A DNA stretch of 64,000 nt from Parietaria judaica (taxonomy: Eukaryota > Streptophyta > Magnoliopsida > Rosales > Urticaceae), in contig OX940862.1 in assembly GCA_954871525.1 (NCBI GenBank), forward strand, positions 37,068,232-37,132,231, read 5' to 3'. Under the pieces are notes generated by a model that was given only the letters and a program-made list of their open reading frames with translations, was not told the DNA's origin and searched no databases. Both the position numbers and the translations under genes were made by a program. Within the stretch, counting starts at the first letter, position 1. Every line of letters starts with the position of its first letter. This document shows, piece after piece, positions 12,370 through 21,136 of this stretch.

Positions 12370-12407
<38 letters not shown>

Positions 12408-12729
12408 ATGACGTTTTCCCTCGAAGAGGTTCTTCCTCGATGAGGTTTTCCCTCGAAGAGGTTGTGTCCTTCGGGGACTCTTCCACTTCTTGCACGCTTA
12501 CGGATGTCCTCGAGTTCCCACGTAGCGCTGATTGGGCGCGATTCTCCAGGCTGTCAGATCTTGGAAATCGTTGTCAATCATTTCGCATTAAATGCGGGGT
12601 TTTCTCGCACTCGAGTGCCTTCGAGCTTCGCACCGATTCTTTTAATCTTCACCGTTGGATGAATTTTCCCGCTTCGAACCTGGGCCGTCGGATCTGGATG
12701 TGCCTTTCCAACTTCCGCCTGCCTCTTTC

Positions 12730-12737
12730 TATAAATT
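12730..12737 (+). promoter_or_regulatory. TATA box of the retrotransposon's opposite-strand gene
   Basis: CTATAAAT lies about 150 bases before the start codon at 12880. From about 12760 to 12879 there is no ATG, and the sequence is CT-rich like a plant leader. This supports a real plus-strand promoter inside the element. Confidence 0.65.
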
Positions 12738-12879
12738 TAAAAACCTCGCCTTCGACTCAAACACTTCGTTTCAGACTTCTCTCCAAATCCTCTCTGCAAC
12801 TTTCTTTCCCGACTTCCTTCTTCTCCAGAAAATCTTCAAACTCTCTTTCCGTCCAAATTCTTCTTTTCCGATCAAGAAA

Positions 12880-15800
12880 ATGTCGAATCCGGGAAAGATC
12901 TTCAAGACTCGGTCGCCGAAGTCTATAATGACGGAGAAGCATCTCGAGGATTTGAAGAAGCACTATGTGGACTCCAATCCCTGCTACCTGCGTCTCCCCA
13001 AATCCGGCGAGCTTGGCGACGAGCCTCCGGAAGGGTACATCACCCTCTACGAGCATTTCTTCCGGTCGGTGGAACTGCATCTTCCCTTGCCTCATCTAAT
13101 CGTGAGCTTCCTCCATGCGTACAAGATGCCGATCAGTCAGGTTAGCCCTAACTCTCTTCGCCTTCTTGTCTGCACCATGGCCATCGCTCTCGAGCAGAAA
13201 GTGGCTCTGACCCTGGAGGATTTGATGCGGCTCTTCAAGTGGTCGAAGAATTCGAAGAATCTGGGCCGATTCTTCCTCACCTCCAACACGCGTGACCACA
13301 TCCTCACTCATACGCCGAACAACGAGTCCGGATGGGAGAATAGATATTTCTTCGCGCATCTCGATCGTCGTACCCTCGGGCCGCATTGGGAGGCGCTTCC
13401 TACCAAGTGGGTCGACGAGAACGAAGTCCCGAGGTTCAAACCTGTCGCCAATAAGGAGGACGACGAGCGCTTTGCTGGGGTCGTTCGGGCTTTACTGGAA
13501 AATCCTCGTCGAAATTGGACGACGGACTTCTACGCGACCCGCGTTCAAGAGTCCGGGCTCTACCAGCTCTGCCACATCGTGGGGAAACCACCGGCATCTT
13601 TGTGGCCTGTCGGATTCCGCCTCGAAGAGGTCGAAGACGCGGACCCCTCGTCCCCCGCTGTTCGGCAATCTCCTAAGCCGAAGAAGAGAACTCAAAAGTC
13701 CACCCGTGGATCATCGGAGCCACGGCAATGTCAAGGCCAAGATCCAGGACAAGGAGGTGGGTCCTCCGATTCTCGTCGGGGTCTGTCGAAGGCTGGCTTC
13801 TTGGGCATCGGCCCTCGGACCGGTGCAGACCGGTTTGTTTCAAGTGATAAGGCTCTTCCTCCGAAGAGCAGTTCGGAGAGGCGGACAAAGCATAAGCACG
13901 ACGCTGGTGCTTCTCGCTCTTCGGGGATATCGACTTCCTCGGGGGCGACTCGCCCTCGGGATTCATCTCATCCTTCGGAGAGCCGTCGCGAATCCGAGTC
14001 CCAGACTTCCTCGCGGGAAACTTCTGGCGAGAAAGTTGTCCTGAAAAGGAAAACCGCTGAAGGGGTACGCGACGCTCCTCCTCCGAAGAGGAATAAGACT
14101 TCCGAGTCGTCTAAGGAGATAGATGCAACTCCTTCGGCTCCGGAGACTGTCACCGTCGCTTCTCGCGAGGGGACTGTTCCCGCCGGGGCGATCGCGTCGA
14201 CCGTTCTTGCTTCGACTCCTCCGTCCGAGACCGGTGGAAGCATCGATGGGGCTCATGGGACCCTTCGTCCTTCTCCCACTTCTCGGGAGCGGTTCCGCTT
14301 TGATGATGACTTTATCGATTTAGTGTCGTCGATGGATCTCTCGGCCTCCGAGGTAGCTTTTACTTCTTTTCCCTCCTCATTTTTCATGATGCTTGCACAT
14401 TTCGGGTATCTAATGCATATTTCGGTATATACTTTTCTCGTAATTTCAGATTCCGGCTCGCGCCGACGCGCCTCCTTGCTTGGAGGTTTCTTCTTCAGTA
14501 CCTCCCGCACCTGCCGCGGAAGGACTTTCAGGCGCCGTTCCTACAGCTGACGAGGAGGGCTTGTTGCTCGAAGGGGCACTTGATGCCGCCGACGCGCTCC
14601 TCGTCCTGGAGCCCGTCGGGCGGCTCGGCGCTTCGGAGGGGGTTTCTCTACCTTCCGAAGAGGTTTTGGTCGGGATCCATCCCGAGGGAGGGGATGGCCT
14701 CGTTGCGGACGTCGTTCATCCCGACGTATCTACTCATCCCGAAGTGCCTCGTCCGGAGGGCGCTTTGGAGCCGAACGACGCTGTCGGCGCCTCTGGGGCT
14801 AGTGCCTCCTCTCCCGACGATGACGGGATTTCTTTCTCTCCGCTTCCGAAGTTTCTTCCCAACTCCGGGCCGGGAGGCTTTTCTCTCCCTCCTTGGGAGC
14901 GATTTCCGGCAGCTCCTACTTCGGAGTCTCCGCCGGAAGAGTGGAAAACGTACTCGCTCCGGGTCCTTCGGGACCTGTTTTGGCCCGAACCTTCGGGGAA
15001 CACCGGCTTGTCTCTGAGCCAGATCAGGGGCTATGGCCGGGCTGCCTCTACGCTTTTCCAGGCTCTTGCCCGCTTCAACACCATTATTCTTAACGAGAAT
15101 GGCGGCAGAGGCGAGAGCGCTCAGGAGTTAAACGACCTCCGGGCTAAACTTGCCGACACAGAATCGCTCCTCGGGGTTTCCGTTCTCGGAGAGCGCAAAT
15201 ATCGGGAAGCGGCCGAGCGAACTTCCGATGAGCTGGAGGTCGCGAGGGCCAAATTGGCGAAAGAGGCTTCGCTTCGCCAAGCTCAAGAAAAAGAGCTTGC
15301 CGAGTGCAAGGCTAGGGCCGAGGCGGAGGTTGCGGCGCTGAAGGCCGAGTTAGATGGGGAGCACAGGCGTCACTGCATGATAGTGGAGAGCTACGAGAAG
15401 CACCTCGAAGCGAAGAAGTGGCGGCTGGCTAAGATCAGCGAAGCGGTGGGCGTGCCTGTCGAGCAGGAGAGTCGGCTTGCCTCGCGAGTGGCCTCGTGCT
15501 TAAAACGCCTCGGCAAAGAGCTCGAGGTATCACAGACGGAGGCGAAGTCTGAGCGCGAAGCACGCCTACACCTCTTCGAGAGGGCTCAAGACAAAGCGCA
15601 ACGTGCCTTGGCGAGGTATAAGGCCCTGGAGGAGTCTATCAATTTCCATCGTCGCTCCGCCGCATATGGGGCCAACGCTAGCCTTCTTGAGAAGGTTCCT
15701 CCCACGGCGACCATTGGGAGTCTTCTGCCTCGTCTTCCGAAATACAAGACTATCTCTGAAGAGAGTGAGGCTAAAGCCCGCGAGTTGGATGACAAGTCTC

Positions 15801-16033
15801 TACCTGACCCTGATTCTCCTCCGCTCACCCCCGGTGCTCCTTCTTCCGCTGATATCGATTGGGCGGCTTGCTTCGTAGTTGGAGCTGCCTCTTCGGCCTC
15901 CGATGGCCTCGATGAGTACGGGACCAACGATGGGGTCGTCACCTCTACCGATGGAGCGGATGGTACCGAAGCGGTCACTTCTACCGTAGAGGTGGTTACC
16001 AACGAAGCGGTAGGGGGGGAGGAAGGCTCTTAG
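12880..16033 (+). CDS. Opposite-strand gene of the Gypsy element, 'putative gypsy type transposon' (Transposase_28-like) family
   Basis: Exons 12880-14352 and 14450-16033 join in phase 0 (GAG|GTAGCT ... TTTCAG|ATT), giving 1,018 codons including stop... 491 + 527 residues. Residues ~18-135 (HLEDLKKHYV, PPEGYITLYEHFFRSVELHLPLP, SPNSLRLLVCTMAIALE) match the pattern I know from PF04195, annotated 'putative gypsy type transposon'. Residues ~230-490 are Ser/Arg/Pro-rich and disordered. Residues ~714-885 form a long Ala/Glu/Lys coiled coil. The tail is acidic. The first ATG after the TATA box is the one at 12880; an earlier in-frame ATG at 12655 lies upstream of the promoter and was not used. The gene is transcribed against pol. 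Its role in the element is unknown; structural or regulatory roles have been suggested for such extra ORFs. It is intact, as expected for a recent insertion. Confidence 0.75.
14353..14449 (+). other. 97-bp intron of the opposite-strand gene
   Basis: The donor is GAG|GTAGCT and the acceptor is TAATTTCAG|ATT. The intron is T-rich with TATATACTTTTCTCG before the acceptor. Both exon frames stay open across it. Confidence 0.65.
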
Positions 16034-16206
16034 GCCTTTTCTTGTAGCTTTCCTATGTACATTATTCGCATTGTCTTTGTAATTTCTTCGACGGATTTTA
16101 TTAATGAAAAGAACTCTTCTTTGGCTTCAACTTGTTGTTTCCGTACTTGTTGCTTCTCTTGTGTTCCTGTCATTATTTCCTGGCTAAACTCCTTTTCTCA
16201 GGGTGA

Positions 16207-16540
16207 TGAATTCTTCTACACTTCGGAGCCGCTGTTTTACTATGAAGATGTGCTAGCTTCTTTCCTCGCGGTCGACGATGAGCATCCCGCCATCCTCGAG
16301 GAGTTTGTCCAAGATATGATAAGGCGTGCGGCTGCCTCTCTTTCCGGAGTCGCGTTCGACGAGACTCCCCTTAGTCCTTCTTCGGCCTATGTGATCGAAT
16401 TTATGATGTTGAGGCCTGTAAATTATGCCGCCGTAGAAGATCTTCTTCGGGACGTCCTCTCCGAGAATGGGGAGTTCGTCATAGAACAAATTGCCGATAG
16501 GGTAGTTCGGGAGGATTCGCCTTCCCCTGCTGTATCTTGA
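16207..16540 (+). CDS. Possible alternative 3' exon or small acidic ORF of the opposite-strand gene
   Basis: An acceptor-like TTTTCTCAG precedes GGTGATGAATTC at about 16200. The frame then runs to a stop at 16538-16540: DEFFYTSEPLFYYEDVLA, an acidic region, and a C-terminus VREDSPSPAVS. A possible donor (GAAGCG|GTAGGG near 16010) in the preceding exon would join in the same phase and replace the last few residues. TGAATAAATTG and repeated TTGTAATG/AATGAAAT wording just after the stop looks like a polyadenylation region. Whether it is spliced to the main ORF cannot be decided here. Confidence 0.4.
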
Positions 16541-16641
16541 ATAAATTGTATAATGTATTGTGCTTGTAATGAAATTTCATCAATGAAATCTATTGACTTT
16601 TGCATACTATCGATGATGTATGGGGGTATGTGTACCCCGCT

Positions 16642-16673
<32 letters not shown>

Positions 16674-16674
<1 letters not shown>

Positions 16675-17336
16675 GCGATGAGCTTGTCGGTGTGCACCGG
16701 GCTCTGTCGCGATGAAGTGCTTGGCACTGATTTGCCGGCGATGAGCTTGTCGGTATGCACCGGGCTCTGTCGCGATGAAGTGCTTGGCACTGATTTTGCT
16801 ATGCTTTCTATTCTTGGCTCTTTTGCCGTAGTGATATTTTGCTTGGCCCATTTGCCATAGTAGTTTTTTGTAATGTTCGGCGATGAGCTTGTCGGTATGC
16901 ACCGGGCTCTGTCGCGATGAAGTGCTTGGCACTGTATTTGCTGGCGATGAGCTTGTCGGTATGCACCGGGCTCTGTCGCGATGAAGTGCTTGGCACTGAT
17001 TTTGCTATGCTTTCTATTCTAGGCTCTTTTGCCGTAGTGATATTTTGCTTGGCCCATTTGCCATAGTAGTTTTTGTAATGTTCGGCGATGAGCTTGTCGG
17101 TATGCACCGGGCTCTGTCGCGATGAAGTGCTTGGCACTGTATTTGCTGGCGATGAGCTTGTCGGTATGCACCGGGCTCTGTCGCGATGAAGTGCTTGGCA
17201 CTGTATTTGCTGGCGATGAGCTTGTCGGTATGCACCGGGCTCTGTCGCGATGAAGTGCTTGGCACTGTATTTGCTGGCGATGAGCTTGTCGGTATGCACC
17301 GGGCTCTGTCGCGATGAAGTGCTTGGCACTGATTTC
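16674..17336 (+). repeat. 64-bp minisatellite between the convergent retrotransposon genes
   Basis: Eight copies of a 63-64 bp unit starting GGCGATGAGCTTGTCGG begin at 16674, 16737, 16879, 16943, 17084, 17148, 17212 and 17276. Copies 1-2 and 3-4 are followed by a shared ~78-bp spacer (TTGCTATGCTTTCTATTC...); copies 5-8 are uninterrupted. A poly-T run lies just before (16643-16673). The units are nearly identical, so the array is recent. Confidence 0.93.
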
Positions 17337-17617
17337 TTGCTTTTTCCTTGTGATACGTGTTTATTCGAGTCAGCAATAGAATATTGTCTTAAGAGACGAG
17401 CCTCATTAAACCCTTCGAGTCCCCCAATGGGTGCGGCTCGCGAGGGAAGAGTACTCCATGTTGTATTGAATAAGGCCGGAGCCAATCGCGCGGATCCCGA
17501 ACAAGTAGGGTCGGGAGTCCCCTGTTAAATAAACTTAAAATGGAATGTAAAAACTTAAGAAAAATAGAAAAGAAATCTTAACTAAAAACCGAAATCATAA
17601 GGCGTCGATGACGTTCT

Positions 17618-20600
17618 TTACTGGTAGAATTTCTTCAAGTGCTTGACATTCCACCTTCTTATGACCTTGACTCCATCGGTGTTCTTGAGTTCGTACACCC
17701 CTGGCTTGACGATGTGGGTCACCGTATAAGGGCCTTCCCAGCTTTCTCCTAGCTTTCCCGTGTTAAGCTCGGCTGTGTTTTGGAACACCCTTCTGAGGAC
17801 TAGTTCTCCGACCCGGAACCTTCTCGGTCGCACCTTTTTGTTGTAAAAGCGTGCGATGGTGTTCTGGTAATTCGCTATATGAACTCTGGCTCGCTCCCGT
17901 CTTTCATCGATGTGGTCCAGCTGATGAAGCAGGTCTTGGTTGTTGTCCTCCTCGTGGTTCGGTGCCCAGGATCGCCGGAGACTGGGAATTCCCACTTCCG
18001 CCGGGATTACCGCTTCCACCCCGAATGCTAGGGCAAAAGGAGTTTCTCCGGTGGCTGAGTGTGGCGTTGTTCGATAAGCCCAAAGTACTCCAGGGAGTTC
18101 GTCTGCCCATAGACCCTTCTTCTTGTCGAGCCGCTTCTTGAGGCTGTCGGTGATCGTCCGGTTGACTGCTTCGGCGTTCCCGTTTCCCTGAGGATATCTT
18201 GGCGTCGAAGTGTTTAGCTTTATCTTCCATCGTGCGCAGAAATCTTTGAACTTCTTCGAGATGAATTGGGACCCGTTGTCTGCGATTATCTCCCTGGGGA
18301 GTCCAAAGCGAGTGACTATGTTCTTCCAAACGTAGCTCTCGACATCGGAGTCCTTGATGTTGGCGTAGGCTTCGGCTTCGGTCCATTTGGTGAAGAAGTC
18401 TGTGACCACCAGCATGAACCTTTTCTGTCTTGCTCTGATGGGCATTGGACCGACGATGTCCATTGACCACTTCATGAATGGGTAGGGCACCGACACCACC
18501 GATAGCTCTTCGGCTGGGCAGTTGATTGCTGGGGCGTGTCGCTGGCATTTCTCGCACTTCCTGGCGTGGTTGGTGCAATCCGCTCGCATTGTTTCCCAGA
18601 AAAAACCTTGTAACTTGGCTTTCCTTAATAAGTTGCGTCCGCCCGAGTGATTTCCACATTCTCCGCTGTGGATCTCTTCCATGACGTAGTCCGCCTCGTC
18701 TTTGCCTAGACAGCGTAGGTAGGGGCCGACAAGGCTTTTGAAGTAAAGCCTTCGGTCTATGATCGTGTATCGAGAGCTTTTTGACTTTACTTTCCGCGCC
18801 TCTTGTCGATCTTCGGGTAACTTTCCTTCGACCAGGTATGCTCGGATGGGGGTCCGCCAATCCTCGTCTTCTGTCCCTTCTACTACTCCGGGTTCTTCGC
18901 CCTCGCTCTCTTTTTCTTCTACGAGCTGAATTTCTTCATCGTTTCCCTTCGGGATTCCGTCACTGCCACGAGTGCTGTCCTCTTCGTTGGTTTGTCCCTC
19001 CTCGCTTACTTTCAGCTTCTTCTCATCGGGCTCTTCGCTTTTCTTGATGCTAGGCGTCTGTAGTGTCTCCACTGTGATCGATCGGAGCTCTCCCACTTGG
19101 GTAGTTGACCCCAGGCTCGCCAGGGCATCTGCGTGGTTGTTGTCTCCTCTGGACACCTGTGTCAATGTGAAGAAATCGAACTTCTTCTCGAGGGACCTGA
19201 CTATCCCAGCGTAGGCCTCCATCCTTTCATCGTTCGTCTCGTACTCTCCACTGACTTGCTTGACGACTAGTTGGGAGTCCGAGAAGGCATTCAAGCTCTT
19301 TACCCCGATGGCCATGGCTGATTGCATCCCGACGATGAGTGCCTCGTACTCCGCTTCGTTATTGGTGGAGCGATAGGCAAGGCGGCAGGCTTTCTCGATC
19401 ACTTCTCCCATTGGAGAGATGAGCCGGATCCCGATTCCTGATCCCATCGAAGTCGCCGATCCGTCGACGCAGAGTTTCCAAGTGCCGGCTTCATCGCTCA
19501 ACTCCACGGGCTCTCTGGGTAGCTCGATGAGGAAATCGGCTAGCACTTGCGACTTCAGACTCGTCCGCAGCTGATATTCGATGTCGTACGCCCCTAGCTT
19601 TATGTTCCACTTCGTGATTCTGCCGGATTGGTTCGGGCTTTGAATGATGGAGCGGATCGGTCTGTCCGTCATAACGATGATCGTATGGGCTTGGAAGTGG
19701 AAACGTAGTCTCTCCGATGCGTCGTATACGGCCAATGCTAGCTTCTCGATGGTGGGGTACCTCGTCTCGGCGTCGAGGAGCTTTCTGCTGATGTACGAGA
19801 CTGGCTTTTGCTCCCCTTTTTCTTCTCGAACTAGCACCTGACTTATCGCCTGATCGGACACGGCGATGTAAAGGTAGAGCGGCTCTCCGGGCTCCGGCTT
19901 TGTCATAACTGGTGGTGATGACAGATAGACCTTCAGCGCTTGAAAAGCTTCTTCGCACTTGTCGGTCCATTCGAACTTCTTGTTTTTCCTCAGCAGCTCG
20001 TAGAATAGAAGAGTTCGGTCTGCTTGTCGCGAGATGAACCGCCTCAGTGCGTTGATCCTTCCTGTCAGCTTCTGTACCTCTCGCCGATTTCTGGGCGATG
20101 GCATGCTCTGAATGGCTTCGACTTGTTCGGGGTTGGCTTCGATTCCTCGTCGGGTGACCATCTGTCCTAAGAATTTCCCGGATGAGACGCCGAAGGTGCA
20201 CTTCGCGGGGTTTAGCTTCATCTGGTGTTTGTTGAGGACGCCGAAACATTCTTCCAGATGCTCCACGTGCATTGCCGCTTTTAGAGACTTGACGACCATG
20301 TCGTCGATATACACCTCCATGCTCTTCCCGATCTGTTCGTGGAACATCTTTGTCATCAGCCTCTGGTATGTCGCCCCAGCATTTTTCAGACCGAAAGGCA
20401 TAACCTTATAGCAGTAGGTTCCTCTTTCGCTGACGAAGGCTGTCTTCTCTTCGTCGTCTGGATGCATTCGGATCTGGTGGTAGCCCGAGTAGGCGTCCAT
20501 GAAGCTTAGGAGCTCGTACCCGTAAGTGGCTTCGACGAGGCGATCGATGTTCGGCATCGGGAAGCTGTCCTTCGGGCACGCCTTGTTGAGATCCGTGAAG

Positions 20601-21130
20601 TCGACGCATACTCTCCATTTGCCATTCTTCTTTTTCACCACGACGGTGTTGGCCAACCATTGGGGGTATTTCACCTCCCTGATGGTTCCCATAGCGAGCA
20701 ACTTGTCCACTTCGTCGTTGATGATCTTGTTCCGGTCTGAGGCCATCTTCCTTCGCTTCTGTATGACGGGCTTGTGCCCGGGGTCCGTGTTGAGCCGGTG
20801 GGTGACCATCGTCGGATCGATCCCGGGCATGTCTTCGTGAGACCATGCGAAGCTTCTTCGGTTCCTCTTCAGGAATTCGACCAGCTGAGCTTTGATTTCT
20901 GGTTCAAGTCCCGCGCCTATACCGACGGTTCGGGTTGGGTCGAAATCATCGATGCAGACTTGTTCCACCTCTTCGAGCTGCGGGCCTCCTAGCCTTTCTT
21001 CGGTAGTTTGGTCTTCCATGTCTTCTGCGCTGAGGATCTTGGGGATGCCCGGGGGTCCTTCTTTTCCCCTTTTCCTGCGTCGCTTCCTCCTGATCGTCGA
21101 TGGTGGAGGCGGAGCAGACGCGGCTAATTG
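17618..21130 (-). CDS. Pol polyprotein (RT, RNase H, archaeal-type RNase H, integrase), read through from gag-pro
   Basis: Counting from the Met at 21019 the product is 1,133 residues. Reverse transcriptase spans about 120-290 with FMDAYSGY and YIDD at 237-240. RNase H is at about 345-480. A second, aRNH-type RNase H is at about 513-640 (CVDGSA, NEAEYEAL, SDSQLV, HADALASL). Integrase has an HHCC finger (H784, H791, C822, C825) and catalytic D854, D914 and E950, a DD35E spacing. A chromodomain is not evident. The reading frame is the same as gag-pro and stays open from the codon after the gag-pro TAG (21131-21133) through 37 codons, including a basic RRKRRRKRGK stretch, to that Met. All catalytic motifs look intact, so the enzyme set could be active. 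Expression probably depends on stop-codon readthrough. Confidence 0.93.
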   Translation of the reverse strand, partial: QLAASAPPPPSTIRRKRRRKRGKEGPPGIPKILSAEDMEDQTTEERLGGPQLEEVEQVCIDDFDPTRTVGIGAGLEPEIKAQLVEFLKRNRRSFAWSHEDMPGIDPTMVTHRLNTDPGHKPVIQKRRKMASDRNKIINDEVDKLLAMGTIREVKYPQWLANTVVVKKKNGKWRVCVDFTDLNKACPKDSFPMPNIDRLVEATYGYELLSFMDAYSGYHQIRMHPDDEEKTAFVSERGTYCYKVMPFGLKNAGATYQRLMTKMFHEQIGKSMEVYIDDMVVKSLKAAMHVEHLEECFGVLNKHQMKLNPAKCTFGVSSGKFLGQMVTRRGIEANPEQVEAIQSMPSPRNRREVQKLTGRINALRRFISRQADRTLLFYELLRKNKKFEWTDKCEEAFQALKVYLSSPPVMTKPEPGEPLYLYIAVSDQAISQVLVREEKGEQKPVSYISRKLLDAETRYPTIEKLALAVYDASERLRFHFQAHTIIVMTDRPIRSIIQSPNQSGRITKWNIKLGAYDIEYQLRTSLKSQVLADFLIELPREPVELSDEAGTWKLCVDGSATSMGSGIGIRLISPMGEVIEKACRLAYRSTNNEAEYEALIVGMQSAMAIGVKSLNAFSDSQLVVKQVSGEYETNDERMEAYAGIVRSLEKKFDFFTLTQVSRGDNNHADALASLGSTTQVGELRSITVETLQTPSIKKSEEPDEKKLKVSEEGQTNEEDSTRGSDGIPKGNDEEIQLVEEKESEGEEPGVVEGTEDEDWRTPIRAYLVEGKLPEDRQEARKVKSKSSRYTIIDRRLYFKSLVGPYLRCLGKDEADYVMEEIHSGECGNHSGGRNLLRKAKLQGFFWETMRADCTNHARKCEKCQRHAPAINCPAEELSVVSVPYPFMKWSMDIVGPMPIRARQKRFMLVVTDFFTKWTEAEAYANIKDSDVESYVWKNIVTRFGLPREIIADNGSQFISKKFKDFCARWKIKLNTSTPRYPQGNGNAEAVNRTITDSLKKRLDKKKGLWADELPGVLWAYRTTPHSATGETPFALAFGVEAVIPAEVGIPSLRRSWAPNHEEDNNQDLLHQLDHIDERRERARVHIANYQNTIARFYNKKVRPRRFRVGELVLRRVFQNTAELNTGKLGESWEGPYTVTHIVKPGVYELKNTDGVKVIRRWNVKHLKKFYQ

Positions 21131-21136
21131 CTATTG
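21125..21136 (-). promoter_or_regulatory. Readthrough stop context between gag-pro and pol
   Basis: The minus strand reads CAATAGCAATTA across the end of gag-pro. This has the form CAA-UAG-CAA-UUA, identical to the well-known tobacco mosaic virus replicase leaky stop and matching the UAG-CAR-YYA rule. The frame is open on both sides. Confidence 0.8.

Noticed and set aside
12655..12879. Upstream in-frame ATG of the retrotransposon's opposite-strand gene
   Set aside because: It lies before the TATA box, and the encoded stretch has no family resemblance. The ATG at 12880 is the first after the predicted transcription start.
14480..16033. Second antisense ORF as a separate gene
   Set aside because: It has no ATG at its start, and a well-formed 97-bp intron joins it in frame to the preceding ORF.
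16674..17336. CRISPR-like array
   Set aside because: The units are contiguous 64-bp tandem repeats without distinct spacers, in a plant retrotransposon.
17904..18860. Long minus-strand frames overlapping pol, also 19491-20249 and 22488-23660
   Set aside because: They are shadows of pol and gag in other frames; their Arg-rich compositions have no family features.
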